The translations under genes were made by a program, and so were the position numbers. Below the pieces are notes generated by a model. That model worked only from the letters and a program-made list of their open reading frames with translations. It searched no databases and had not been told where the DNA came from. A stretch of 64,000 nt of DNA, taken from positions 561,001 through 625,000 of the forward strand of contig NZ_CP013630.1 in the NCBI RefSeq assembly GCF_001664485.1, written 5' to 3'. The stretch comes from Rhizobium sp. N324. Lineage in GTDB: Bacteria; Pseudomonadota; Alphaproteobacteria; Rhizobiales; Rhizobiaceae. This document shows, in pieces, positions 1-8,010 of this stretch. Numbering within the stretch: the stretch's first letter is position 1; each line of letters begins with the position of its first letter.

Positions 1-54
1 GGCAGGCCGATGAGGCTGCCGGGCTTTGGGGCTACGGGCCTGGGGACGTAACGA

Positions 55-1536
55 ATGAGCACATCCATCATACTTTTGTGCCTTGTGGTGATCGGTGCCG
101 CCGCCTATCTGGTCGCGCGCAGCCGGGCCACAGCACTTGCCGGAGGCAAATCCTCCGCATTGCATTCCCGGCCGGCCTATTACGGCGCCTATGCGGCGAT
201 CTGGGCCGTTCTTCCCGCCCTCATCGTGCTTTGCGTCTGGCTCTCGGTCAGCCCCGGCATCATCCAGTCGTCCGTTCGCAGCCACTTTCCTGACGACGTC
301 AAGGCGCAGGCCGCCGTCGAGCAGGATCTCGGCTATTCGATGGTGGCGACGGTCGCCCGCGGCCTGACGATGCTGACCGCGGATGAAACCGCGGCGATCG
401 GCACCGATCCGGCGGCACTCCAGGCCAAGCTCAGCGAAAAGGGCGTGCCGCTGGCCGGCCAGCCGCTGCCTTACATGCTCGGCGCCGCCAAGACGCTCAA
501 CGCCATGAGCATGACCAGCCGCCTCGCCATGACGGCGGTGGTCTTCATTCTTGCCGTTGCCGGCGCCTTCTATGCGTTGCGCGCCATCGCCCCCCGCTTC
601 CGCGCCCGCAACCGGGTCGAGCGCGTCATGCTCTGGGGCCTGCTGCTCGCCTCATCGATCGCCATCCTGACGACGATCGGCATCGTGCTGTCCATGCTGT
701 CGGAAGCGGCGCGCTTCTTTGCCGCCGTTCCCGCCGCCGACTTCTTCTTCGGCACCGTCTGGGATCCGCGTTTTGCCGGCGCCGGCAGCTCGTCCTTCGG
801 CCAGTTCGGCCTGATCCCGCTGCTGCTCGGCACGCTTTATATCGGCCTGGTCGCCATGCTGGTCGCCGTGCCGGTCGGCCTGTTTGCCGCCATCTACATG
901 GCCGAATATGCCTCGCCGAAGCTGCGCGGGATCGCCAAGCCGCTGCTCGAAGTGCTCGCCGGCATTCCGACGATCGTCTACGGCTTCTTCGCGCTCGTCA
1001 CCGTCGGCCCGTTCCTGCGCGATTTCTCTGCTCAGATCAGCGGCCTGCTCTCCGGCAGCTACACCAACTTCATCCAGGCGCAGAGCGTTCTGACCGCCGG
1101 CATCGTCATGGGCATCATGCTGATCCCCTACGTCTCGTCGCTGTCGGACGATATCATCACCGCCGTGCCGCGGGCGCTGCGTGACGGTTCGCTCGGTCTC
1201 GGCGCCACGCGCTCCGAAACAATCAAGAAGGTGGTTCTGCCGGCAGCACTTCCCGGCATCGTCGGCGCGCTGCTGATGACCGCCTCGCGCGCCATCGGCG
1301 AAACCATGATCGTCGTGCTGGCCGCCGGTGTCGCCGCCCGCATCCAGATCAACCCCTTCGAGCCGATGACGACGGTGACCGTCAAGATCGTCAATCAGCT
1401 GACGGGTGACCTCGAGTTCACCTCGCCGCAGACGCTGGTTGCCTTTGCTCTTGGCATCACGCTGTTCTGCATCACGCTTTGCCTCAACATCTATGCGCTC
1501 TACATCGTGCGCAAATACCGGGAGCAGTACGAATGA
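55..1536 (+). CDS. pstC: Phosphate ABC transporter permease PstC
   Basis: Inner-membrane permease of the high-affinity phosphate importer, working with PstA, the PstB ATPase and a periplasmic PstS not seen here. The 493-aa protein is longer than the roughly 300-aa enterobacterial form. It has an early membrane helix (residues 3-21), an extended N-terminal half, then the permease domain from about residue 260. The cytoplasmic EAA loop reads GLGATRSETIKKVVLPAALP and is followed by the family motif AIGET. The start at 55 has a GGGGA ribosome site at 42-46. The stop overlaps the pstA start as ATGA, so translation is probably coupled. The upstream gene (pstS or phoR in relatives) lies outside the window. 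Confidence 0.96.
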   Translation: MSTSIILLCLVVIGAAAYLVARSRATALAGGKSSALHSRPAYYGAYAAIWAVLPALIVLCVWLSVSPGIIQSSVRSHFPDDVKAQAAVEQDLGYSMVATVARGLTMLTADETAAIGTDPAALQAKLSEKGVPLAGQPLPYMLGAAKTLNAMSMTSRLAMTAVVFILAVAGAFYALRAIAPRFRARNRVERVMLWGLLLASSIAILTTIGIVLSMLSEAARFFAAVPAADFFFGTVWDPRFAGAGSSSFGQFGLIPLLLGTLYIGLVAMLVAVPVGLFAAIYMAEYASPKLRGIAKPLLEVLAGIPTIVYGFFALVTVGPFLRDFSAQISGLLSGSYTNFIQAQSVLTAGIVMGIMLIPYVSSLSDDIITAVPRALRDGSLGLGATRSETIKKVVLPAALPGIVGALLMTASRAIGETMIVVLAAGVAARIQINPFEPMTTVTVKIVNQLTGDLEFTSPQTLVAFALGITLFCITLCLNIYALYIVRKYREQYE

Positions 1537-2855
1537 CGGATATTGTTTCTCCCACAACAGGCGTCACCATCTCCAAGGCGCCGGCGCGCCGCGATATCGG
1601 CATCAAGCGCCGCTACGCCGCCGAGCGCCGGTTCCAGGCCTATGGCATCGCCGCCATCGCCTTCGGCCTCGTCTTCCTGTTCATCCTGCTGTGGACCGTG
1701 ATCGGCAAAGGCTACACCGCCTTTCAGCAGACGGCGATCACCCTGCCGATCGAATTTTCCGAGAAGACGATCGACCCCAGCAACAAGCGTGCGACCGACC
1801 CTTCGGTGCTGATCGCCGCCAACTATCCGGTTCTGCTGCGCGATGCGATCGTCAAGCAGCTGAATATCAACGCCTCGAGTAAGCCTGACGTGCGCGATGC
1901 ATCCGCCATGCTTTCCAAGGGGGCGCCGATCCAGCTGCGCGACATGGTCGTCGCCGACCCGTCGATCATCGGCAAGACGGTCAATGTCACCGTGCTCGCC
2001 GACGCCAATGTCGACAGCGCCAACAAGGGCCAGATCGATCTTTCGGTCGATGAGAAGAACCGCAAGGTCAACGACAAGCAGGTTGGCTGGATGAACGAGC
2101 TGAAGGCGAGCGGCGCTCTGCACAAGCAGTTCAACACCGGCCTCTTCGTCAACGGCAATTCCAGCCGTCCGGAGGCCGCGGGCCTTGGCGTCGCCCTCAT
2201 CGGCTCGCTCTACCTGATGCTGATCGTGCTGGTGCTCGCTCTGCCGATCGGCGTTGCCGCCTCGATCTATCTCGAGGAGTTTGCGCCGAAGAACCGGTTG
2301 ACGGATCTGATCGAGGTCAACATCAACAATCTCGCCGCGGTTCCCTCGATCGTCTATGGTCTGCTCGGCCTTTCCGTCTTCATCAACTTCGTCGGCCTGC
2401 CGCGTTCGGCGTCGCTGGTCGGCGGCCTGGTGCTGACGCTGATGACCCTGCCGACGATCATCATCGCGACGCGCGCGGCATTGCGCGCCGTGCCGCCGTC
2501 GATCCGCGCCGCAGCCCTCGGCCTCGGCGCGTCGAAGATGCAGATGGTGTTTCACCATGTTCTGCCGCTCGCCATGCCCGGCATCCTCACCGGCACGATC
2601 ATCGGCCTGGCGCACGCGCTCGGCGAAACCGCGCCGCTGCTCCTGATCGGCATGGTCGCCTTCGTCGCCAACGCGCCGATGACACCGCTCGATCCCTCGA
2701 CGGCCCTGCCGGTGCAGGTCTATATGTGGGCCAACGAGGCCGAACGGGCCTTCGTCGAGCGTACTTCGGGTGCCATCATCGTCCTGCTCCTGTTCCTGAT
2801 CGTCATGAACATGGGCGCCATTCTCTTGCGTCGTCGCTTCGAGCGCCGCTGGTAA
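1533..2855 (+). CDS. pstA: Phosphate ABC transporter permease PstA
   Basis: Second permease subunit of the Pst importer, 440 aa. I chose ATG 1533, overlapping the pstC stop and preceded by GGAG at 1521-1524, over an in-frame upstream start inside pstC. One membrane helix near residues 37-57 is followed by a large extracytoplasmic insertion to about residue 205, as in rhizobial PstA proteins. The transporter core comes next, with the EAA loop [20 protein letters not shown] and the ALGET motif seen also in PstC. It is the second gene of a tightly packed operon ending in phoU and phoB. Confidence 0.96.
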   Translation: MTDIVSPTTGVTISKAPARRDIGIKRRYAAERRFQAYGIAAIAFGLVFLFILLWTVIGKGYTAFQQTAITLPIEFSEKTIDPSNKRATDPSVLIAANYPVLLRDAIVKQLNINASSKPDVRDASAMLSKGAPIQLRDMVVADPSIIGKTVNVTVLADANVDSANKGQIDLSVDEKNRKVNDKQVGWMNELKASGALHKQFNTGLFVNGNSSRPEAAGLGVALIGSLYLMLIVLVLALPIGVAASIYLEEFAPKNRLTDLIEVNINNLAAVPSIVYGLLGLSVFINFVGLPRSASLVGGLVLTLMTLPTIIIATRAALRAVPPSIRAAALGLGASKMQMVFHHVLPLAMPGILTGTIIGLAHALGETAPLLLIGMVAFVANAPMTPLDPSTALPVQVYMWANEAERAFVERTSGAIIVLLLFLIVMNMGAILLRRRFERRW

Positions 2856-2871
2856 ACGGAGTTACAAGATC

Positions 2872-3687
2872 ATGAACATGTTGACGGAAGCTGCAGTTGA
2901 AAAGGCGCTGGATCAGAAGATGAGCAACGTCCCGTATAAGATGATCGGCCAGGATGTCTCGGTTTACTACGGCGAAAAGCGCGCGCTTTTCGATGTGAAC
3001 CTGAACATTCGCGAAAACACCGTAACCGCGCTGATCGGCCCGTCGGGCTGCGGCAAGTCGACCTTTCTGCGGAGCCTCAACCGCATGAACGACACGATCG
3101 ACGGCTGCCGCGTCGCCGGCAAGATCACGCTGGACGGCGACGATATCTATGATCCCGATATCGATGTCGTCGAACTGCGCGCCCGCGTCGGCATGGTCTT
3201 CCAGAAGCCGAACCCGTTCCCGAAGACGATCTACGAAAACGTCTCCTACGGCCCGCGCATCCATGGCCTTGCCAAGTCGAAGGCCGATCTCGACCAGATC
3301 GTCGAGACCAGCCTGCAGCGCGCCGGCCTCTGGAACGAGGTCAAGGACCGCGTGCATGAATCCGGCACCGGCCTCTCCGGCGGTCAGCAGCAGCGCCTCT
3401 GCATTGCCCGTGCCGTCGCCGTCAGCCCCGAAGTCATCCTGATGGACGAGCCCTGCTCGGCGCTCGACCCGATCGCCACCGCCAAGGTCGAGGAGCTGAT
3501 CCACGAACTGCGCGAAAATTACACGATCGTCATCGTCACCCACTCCATGCAGCAGGCCGCGCGCGTCTCGCAGCGCACCGCCATGTTCCACCTCGGCAAT
3601 CTGGTCGAGGAGAACGACACCGACAAGATGTTCACCAATCCCGACGATCCGCGCACCCAGGACTATATCATGGGCCGCTTCGGCTGA
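2872..3687 (+). CDS. pstB: Phosphate ABC transporter ATP-binding protein PstB
   Basis: ATPase that drives phosphate import through PstCA. At 271 aa the length is typical. Walker A is GPSGCGKST (residues 56-64), the ABC signature LSGGQQQR (168-175), Walker B VILMDEP (188-194), and the switch histidine lies in VTHSMQQ (about 224). It follows pstA by 16 bp and precedes phoU by 44 bp. The N-terminal 20 or so residues before the conserved core are not typical of enterobacterial PstB, so a slightly later start is possible. Confidence 0.97.
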   Translation: MNMLTEAAVEKALDQKMSNVPYKMIGQDVSVYYGEKRALFDVNLNIRENTVTALIGPSGCGKSTFLRSLNRMNDTIDGCRVAGKITLDGDDIYDPDIDVVELRARVGMVFQKPNPFPKTIYENVSYGPRIHGLAKSKADLDQIVETSLQRAGLWNEVKDRVHESGTGLSGGQQQRLCIARAVAVSPEVILMDEPCSALDPIATAKVEELIHELRENYTIVIVTHSMQQAARVSQRTAMFHLGNLVEENDTDKMFTNPDDPRTQDYIMGRFG

Positions 3688-3731
3688 TTTTGGCGTCACC
3701 AAGCCTTCCCGTTATTCGAGGATAAAGCCCC

Positions 3732-4445
3732 ATGGCATCGACACATATTTATTCTGCCTATGATGATGATCTGAAGTTCCTGTCCCGGCGGATTTCCGAA
3801 ATGGGCGGCCTGGCCGAGCAGATGGTCGCCGAATCCGTCCGGGCGCTGGTCAACGGTGATACGGCGCTGGCCCAGAAGGTCATTTCCGACGACGTGATCC
3901 TCGATCACGCCGAGCGTGAAATCGGCGACAAGGCGATCGTCACCATCGCCCGCCGCCAGCCGATGGCCGCCGACCTGCGCGAAATCATGGGTTCGATCCG
4001 CATCGCCGCCGATCTCGAACGCGTCGGCGACCTCGGAAAGAACACCGCCAAGCGCGTCATCGCCGTGCAGAGCACCGGCGTTCCCCGCAAGCTGGCCCGC
4101 GGCCTCGAGCATCTGTCCGAGCTGGCGCTCGTCCAGCTCAAGGAAGTGCTCGACGTCTACACGACACGCGCCGCCGACAAGGCGAGTGCGATCCGCGAGC
4201 GCGACAACGAGATCGACGCGATGTACACCTCGCTGTTCCGCGAGCTCCTGACCTACATGATGGAAGATCCGCGCAACATCACCAGCTGCACGCATCTTCT
4301 CTTCTGCGCCAAGAACATCGAGCGCATCGGCGACCACGCCACCAACATCGCCGAGACCATCTATTACATGGCTACCGGCGCACAGCCGGAAGGCGACCGT
4401 CCGAAGGACGACAGCGCCAACACCGTCGGCGCGGTCACGGAATAA
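3732..4445 (+). CDS. phoU: Phosphate signalling complex protein PhoU
   Basis: PhoU links the Pst transporter to the PhoR/PhoB two-component system and holds the Pho regulon off when phosphate is plentiful. The 237-aa protein has two similar three-helix halves. The metal-binding type motifs can be seen around DLERVGDLGKNTA in the first half and NIERIGDHATNIAE in the second. It starts 44 bp after pstB with a GAGGA ribosome site at 3718-3722. The last 15 or so residues are acidic and poorly conserved. Confidence 0.96.
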   Translation: MASTHIYSAYDDDLKFLSRRISEMGGLAEQMVAESVRALVNGDTALAQKVISDDVILDHAEREIGDKAIVTIARRQPMAADLREIMGSIRIAADLERVGDLGKNTAKRVIAVQSTGVPRKLARGLEHLSELALVQLKEVLDVYTTRAADKASAIRERDNEIDAMYTSLFRELLTYMMEDPRNITSCTHLLFCAKNIERIGDHATNIAETIYYMATGAQPEGDRPKDDSANTVGAVTE

Positions 4446-4467
4446 CCGCCTAAACCAGACGATTGCG

Positions 4468-4490
4468 TGCGCGCCCATGTGGGGCGCGCA
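4468..4490. other. phoU-phoB intergenic hairpin
   Basis: A perfect inverted repeat, TGCGCGCCC-ATGTG-GGGCGCGCA, lies 22 bp after the phoU stop and about 90 bp before phoB. It has no T-run on either side, so it is not an obvious intrinsic terminator. It could stabilise or process the phoU end of the transcript and lower phoB expression. Confidence 0.5.
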
Positions 4491-4582
4491 AAGAGGTCGC
4501 AGCCATTTTTTGTGAATTTGCGCAGGATGCATTGCTTAAATCACCCCCGGTTTAAGGATCATGCGCGAGGAGACCGACACGC

Positions 4583-5266
4583 ATGATCCCGAGAGTTGCA
4601 GTTGTTGAAGACGAGGAAGCCCTGAGCGTGCTTCTCCGCTACAATCTCGAAGCTGAGGGCTTCGAGGTCGATACCATCCTTCGTGGCGACGAGGCCGAAA
4701 TCAGGCTTCAGGAGCGCACGCCCGACCTTCTCATCCTCGACTGGATGCTGCCCGGCGTCTCCGGCATCGAGCTTTGCCGGCGCCTGCGCATGCGGCCGGA
4801 AACCGAGCGGCTGCCGATCATCATGCTGACGGCGCGCGGCGAAGAGAGCGAACGCGTCCGCGGGCTTTCCACCGGCGCCGACGATTATGTCGTCAAGCCC
4901 TTCTCGACCCCCGAGCTCGTCGCCCGCGTCAAGGCGATGCTGCGCCGCGCCCGTCCGGAGGTTCTCTCCACCGTGCTGAAATGCGGCGATATCGAGCTCG
5001 ACCGCGAAACCCACCGCGTCCACCGCAAGAGCCGCGAAGTCCGCCTCGGCCCCACCGAATTCCGCCTGTTGGAATTCCTGATGTCGTCGCCGGGCCGGGT
5101 CTTCTCCCGCTCGCAGCTCCTCGACGGCGTCTGGGGCCACGACATCTATGTCGACGAACGCACCGTCGACGTCCATGTCGGCCGCCTGCGCAAGGCGCTG
5201 AACTTCTCCAACATGCAAGACGTCATCCGCACCGTCCGCGGCGCCGGCTATTCGATGGAAGCCTGA
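4583..5266 (+). CDS. phoB: Phosphate regulon response regulator PhoB
   Basis: OmpR/PhoB-type DNA-binding response regulator activated by PhoR under phosphate limitation. The 227-aa protein has a receiver domain with acidic residues D10/E11, phosphoacceptor D53 in LLILDWMLPG and conserved K105 in DDYVVKPF. A C-terminal winged helix follows (about 130-225), with the DNA-contact region ERTVDVHVGRLRKAL. The start has a GAGGAG site at 4566-4571. It ends the pst-phoU-phoB cluster, as in Sinorhizobium and Agrobacterium. Confidence 0.97.
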   Translation: MIPRVAVVEDEEALSVLLRYNLEAEGFEVDTILRGDEAEIRLQERTPDLLILDWMLPGVSGIELCRRLRMRPETERLPIIMLTARGEESERVRGLSTGADDYVVKPFSTPELVARVKAMLRRARPEVLSTVLKCGDIELDRETHRVHRKSREVRLGPTEFRLLEFLMSSPGRVFSRSQLLDGVWGHDIYVDERTVDVHVGRLRKALNFSNMQDVIRTVRGAGYSMEA

Positions 5267-5360
5267 GCCGCCATCCTGCCGCCGTCCGGGCGAGGGAGCC
5301 GCGTAACGCAAAACGCGGCCGATAGATCACCGCACGCTGCGGTTCCTGCCGCGGACGTTC

Positions 5361-5405
5361 CCCCACCCTCCGTCGTCCTCGGGCTTGACCCGAGGACCCA
5401 TGCGG
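5361..5405 (+). repeat. Family A palindrome, copy 1
   Basis: First copy of a rhizobial intergenic palindrome. The core at 5375-5397 is GTCCTCGGG-CTTGA-CCCGAGGAC, a 9-bp stem with a 5-base loop, preceded by CCACCCTCCGTC and followed by CCATGCGG. This copy is in forward orientation and opens the seven-copy array running to 7853. Confidence 0.85.
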
Positions 5406-5475
5406 GTGGGCACTTCGTTTCTGTTGAACTGACAAGGCGACCGCGGTCGACAAATTCAAGCGCAGCGCTTGCGGC

Positions 5476-5496
5476 ATGGATACTCGGGTCAAGCCC
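5476..5496 (-). repeat. Family A palindrome, copy 2, left half with target duplication
   Basis: Reverse-oriented family A copy split by the insertion sequence. This side reads GCATGGATACTC and ends with GGGTCAAGCCC (5486-5496), the left copy of the 11-bp target duplication. The intact form can be read at 7632-7676. Confidence 0.85.
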
Positions 5497-6765
5497 ACTG
5501 CTGTCCGGTTAAAATATCTGGACAGGTTGCATGGCATTGATTCTATTCGTTTTCAGACGTTTCGCGGCGTTCTGGACACGAATTGGAGATCAATGTCATG
5601 CGGCACGAGAATAGCGTTTTTCACCAGCTTCAACAGTATATTCCGTGGGCGGTGTTCGATCGTCTTGTGGACAAGCATAATGCCGACCACCGGGTGCGCC
5701 GGCTGACGGCGAAGTCGCAGTTCCTGGCGCTGCTTTTTGGCCAGTTGTCGGGCGCTGCCAGCCTGCGCGAGATCGAGGCCGGCTTGCTCAGCCACGAGGC
5801 GAACCTTTATCACCTGGGCGCTCGCAGTGTGGCCCGTGCCACGCTGGCGGATGCCAATGCCAAGCGCCCGGCAGCCTTGTTTGCCGATCTGTTCTCCGTC
5901 ATGGCTGCCCGTGCCAGTCGAAAGATACGCCGTCATATCGGCGATACGCTGCGTATATTGGATGCCACACGCGTCCAGGTCTCCTCGCTGTATGGCGGCT
6001 GGGCCGACATGGTTGGCGGCAAACGGGCCATCAAACTGCATGTCTGCTACGATCCGCACGCCGACGCGCCGCTCGCCATGACGCTGACCGGTCAGAGGAC
6101 GAACGACATCATCCCGGCCAGGGCGATCGACATTGCTGCGGGCGTCACCTATGTCTTCGATCTTGCCTATTACGATTTTGCCTGGTGGGCCGAGATCGAT
6201 AGAAAGAGCGCCCGTTTCGTCACCAGGCTGAAGAGCAATACCCTCGTCGCCACGATCGCCGAACAGCCAGCCGATGAAGCTGCGGGCATTCTCTTCGACA
6301 GGATCGGGCTCCTGCCGCAAAGGCTCGCCGGTTCCCGGCAGAACCCCTTTCAGGATCCGGTGCGCGAGATCGCCGTCCGCATCAGGACCGGCAAGGTCAT
6401 CCGCCTCATCACCAACGACCTCGACGCTCCGGCAGCCGAGATCGCCACCCTTTACAAGCAGCGTTGGCAAATCGAACTCTTCTTCAAATGGATCAAGCAG
6501 AACCTGAAGATCCGGCATTTTCTCGGAACCTCGGAAAATGCCGTGCGCATCCAGGTCTTCGTCGCGCTCATTGCCTATCTGCTGCTGCGAATGGCCCAGG
6601 CAGCCCAGAAAGACATCGCTCAGCCGCTCGCATTCTCAAGGCTCGTGCGCCTCAACATCATGCATCGCAGGGCAATCGGCGCCCTGCGAAGACCGCCGGC
6701 AATCACCAAAGCAGATCCACGGCAATTATCACTGCCCATCACCGCAAGTTAAACCGGACAGCAGT
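5497..6765 (+). mobile_element. IS4-family insertion sequence, 1269 bp, complete
   Basis: Both ends can be defined. The left end begins ACTGCTGTCCGGTT, and the right end is its exact reverse complement over 14 bp (6752-6765). The element is flanked by direct copies of GGGTCAAGCCC (5486-5496 and 6766-6776), an 11-bp target duplication within the range known for IS4-family elements. It carries one intact transposase gene whose stop lies inside the right inverted repeat. Identical 14-bp ends and a perfect duplication suggest recent insertion. It sits in the core of a family A palindrome, so it interrupts no gene. Confidence 0.95.
5598..6752 (+). CDS. IS4-family transposase
   Basis: Cut-and-paste DDE transposase of the surrounding element, 384 aa from ATG 5598. 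A TTG at 5583 would add five residues. The N-terminal region (about 1-75) is the IS4-type DNA-binding segment. The first catalytic Asp is probably in ILDATRV and the second in VFDLAYYD. The IS4 hallmark Y(2)R(3)E(6)K is exact in YKQRWQIELFFKWIK and supplies the catalytic Glu. No frameshift or stop is visible, so it may be active. Confidence 0.95.
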   Translation: MRHENSVFHQLQQYIPWAVFDRLVDKHNADHRVRRLTAKSQFLALLFGQLSGAASLREIEAGLLSHEANLYHLGARSVARATLADANAKRPAALFADLFSVMAARASRKIRRHIGDTLRILDATRVQVSSLYGGWADMVGGKRAIKLHVCYDPHADAPLAMTLTGQRTNDIIPARAIDIAAGVTYVFDLAYYDFAWWAEIDRKSARFVTRLKSNTLVATIAEQPADEAAGILFDRIGLLPQRLAGSRQNPFQDPVREIAVRIRTGKVIRLITNDLDAPAAEIATLYKQRWQIELFFKWIKQNLKIRHFLGTSENAVRIQVFVALIAYLLLRMAQAAQKDIAQPLAFSRLVRLNIMHRRAIGALRRPPAITKADPRQLSLPITAS

Positions 6766-6794
6766 GGGTCAAGCCCGAGTATGACGGAGGGTGA
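6766..6794 (-). repeat. Family A palindrome, copy 2, right half with target duplication
   Basis: Right half of the palindrome interrupted by the IS. It begins with the duplicated GGGTCAAGCCC (6766-6776) and continues GAGTATGACGGAGGG. Removing the IS and one duplicate restores a normal family A copy. Confidence 0.85.
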
Positions 6795-6828
6795 GGGAGC
6801 ACGAGCAGCAAGAAGCGAGAGGTCTGGA

Positions 6829-6895
6829 GCAATTCCAACAAAATGGGCGAACGGTTTTGCGTGGAAAGCGCGGAAACAAATGGCGGCAATTCCAA
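6829..6895. repeat. Family E (AATTCC) palindrome-like spacer element
   Basis: An imperfect inverted element between family A copies 2 and 3. It begins AATTCCAACAAAATGGGCG, has ACGGTTTTGCG in the middle and closes with GGCAATTCC. Related sequence fills the spacers after copies 4, 6 and 8 and stands alone at 50857 and 52031. Confidence 0.6.
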
Positions 6896-6930
6896 TAACC
6901 GCTACGCTTACGGTTCTTGCCGCATAGGTT

Positions 6931-6975
6931 CCCCCACCCTCCGTCGTCCTCGGGCTTGACCCGAGGACCCACCGC
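6931..6975 (+). repeat. Family A palindrome, copy 3
   Basis: Forward copy with the same CCACCCTCCGTCGTCC lead and palindromic core as copy 1. It lies 63 bp beyond the 3' end of the GIY-YIG gene and forms an inverted pair with copy 4 on the other side of that gene. Confidence 0.85.
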
Positions 6976-7037
6976 CACAAGCACTTCGGCTCGATGTGGT
7001 TACCGCCAACGCCATGGCCGCAAGCACTGCTTTCGCA

Positions 7038-7322
7038 TCACCACAGCGTAAGATACAGATCATCCCACCCAGGATTCATCGCCTCGACCAGATCGACCTT
7101 CCATTGCCGGTACCAGCGTTTCAACGACTTCTCCCGCTGGATCGCACTGGCGATATCCCAATGCTCCTCGTACCAGACGAGACGGGTGCATCCGTATTTC
7201 CACGCAAAGCCCGGTGTCAGCCCTTCACGATGCTCATAGATGCGGCGCTCCAGATCGGATGTCACGCCGATATAGAGCGTGCCGTTTTTCTGGTTGGTGA
7301 TGATGTAGACATAGCCCGCCAT
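7038..7322 (-). CDS. GIY-YIG nuclease superfamily small protein
   Basis: Small single-domain GIY-YIG protein (URI/COG2827 type), 94 aa. The signature is clear: GYVYIITN at residues 3-10, then TLYIGVTSDLERRIYEHR at 16-33, and the late REKSLKRW segment (about 63-70) with the likely metal-binding Glu. I start it at ATG 7322; a longer in-frame reading from 7574 runs through repeat sequence and is not credible. It has no partner gene. The nearest neighbours are family A palindromes in opposite orientation on its two sides. Its cellular role is unknown; the superfamily acts on DNA as homing, repair or transposon nucleases. Confidence 0.85.
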   Translation of the reverse strand: MAGYVYIITNQKNGTLYIGVTSDLERRIYEHREGLTPGFAWKYGCTRLVWYEEHWDIASAIQREKSLKRWYRQWKVDLVEAMNPGWDDLYLTLW

Positions 7323-7336
7323 CCGCGCAGAGTGCT

Positions 7337-7380
7337 GGGCATGGATGCTCGGGTCAAGCCCGAGCAGGACGGAGGGTGGG
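7337..7380 (-). repeat. Family A palindrome, copy 4
   Basis: Reverse copy, GCATGGATGCTCGGGTCAAG onward, ending GGACGGAGGGTGGGG. It begins 15 bp upstream of the GIY-YIG start codon and probably lies in that gene's leader. Confidence 0.85.
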
Positions 7381-7514
7381 GAGGTGGGATGGGCAAGAAG
7401 CGAGACGTTCGGAGGGTTCCAGCGAAACGGAGCAAACGGATTGGGAAAATTGCGTAAAGCGAAAAGCGCCAATTCCAGCAGAACCACTACGCTCATGGTT
7501 CCTGCCGCAAACGC

Positions 7515-7558
7515 TCCCCCACTCTCCGTCGTCCTCGGGCTTGACCCGAGGACCCATG
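7515..7558 (+). repeat. Family A palindrome, copy 5
   Basis: Forward copy with a complete GTCCTCGGG-CTTGA-CCCGAGGAC core. A 73-bp spacer to copy 6 resembles the one between copies 1 and 2; both contain CAAATTCAAGCG and end GCGGCATGGATACTC. Confidence 0.85.
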
Positions 7559-7631
7559 GCCGAGAGCGCCGCATTCGCGCTCACACTGACAAAGGCGGCC
7601 GTAGCCGAGCAAATTCAAGCGAAGTGCGTGC

Positions 7632-7676
7632 GGCATGGATACTCGGGTCAAGCCCGAGTATGACGGAGAGTGGGGG
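7632..7676 (-). repeat. Family A palindrome, copy 6
   Basis: Reverse copy that matches the reconstructed pre-insertion form of copy 2 (ATGGATACTCGGGTCAAGCC onward). It therefore shows what the IS target looked like before insertion. Confidence 0.85.
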
Positions 7677-7811
7677 GCTCGATCGGCAGGAGGCGAGACG
7701 TCTGGGGGAATTTCAGCAGAATGCGCGAGCGGTTTTGGCTGGGAATTGCGCAAAATAATATACGGCAATTCCAACAAAATCACCAGGTATTCGGCCCTTG
7801 CCGCCGAGGCT

Positions 7812-7855
7812 ACCCCACTCTCCGTCGTCCTCGGGCTTGACCCGAGGACCCATGC
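7812..7855 (+). repeat. Family A palindrome, copy 7
   Basis: Last forward copy of the array. The spacer from copy 6 (7677-7811) carries a family E AATTCC-type inverted element at about 7708-7775. Confidence 0.85.
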
Positions 7856-7959
7856 AGCAAGCACTGCGTTCGTAAAAGCGACCACAAGATAGAGCTCATC
7901 TCACTTGGAGTTCCAGCCAAAGCCCCGAAGCGTTCGCGCTATTTGCGCCCCTTAACCCA

Positions 7960-7989
7960 CAAAAAAACGGGCCTTCCAGCCCGTTTTTG
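7960..7989 (-). terminator. Intrinsic terminator of gcrA
   Basis: Read on the minus strand this is CGGGCTGGAAGGCCCG followed by seven T residues, 22 bp past the gcrA stop. An A-run on the other side would also make it work for transcripts arriving from the left. Confidence 0.85.
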
Positions 7990-8010
7990 CATCTCAATAA
8001 TGTCGCCCGC

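Larger units (their letters stand above)
7323..7959. other. Repeat-filled intergenic region, no gene seen
   Basis: This 637-bp stretch between the GIY-YIG start and the gcrA terminator holds family A copies 4 to 7 with their spacers. Short open frames exist on both strands, but they are translations of the repeats (for example the recurring LGSSPRTTE and GLDPRTH strings) and are not genes. Confidence 0.8.

Noticed and set aside
652..1557. Long open frame on the minus strand opposite pstC
   Set aside because: It is an antisense shadow of a high-GC gene: very Arg/Asp/Gly-rich, no domain, no ribosome site. Similar long antisense frames opposite pstA, the helicase (32647-34650), podJ, the acyl-CoA dehydrogenase and the hybrid kinase were rejected for the same reason.
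5223..5537. Open frames across family A palindromes here and at 7345-7892, 12821-13368 and 30311-30586
   Set aside because: They are translations of the repeats, recognisable by recurring strings such as LGSSPRTTE and GLDPRTH; no independent coding signal.
5361..7855. Considered a CRISPR array
   Set aside because: Repeats alternate in orientation, spacers are similar to each other rather than unique, lengths are irregular, and no cas gene is near.
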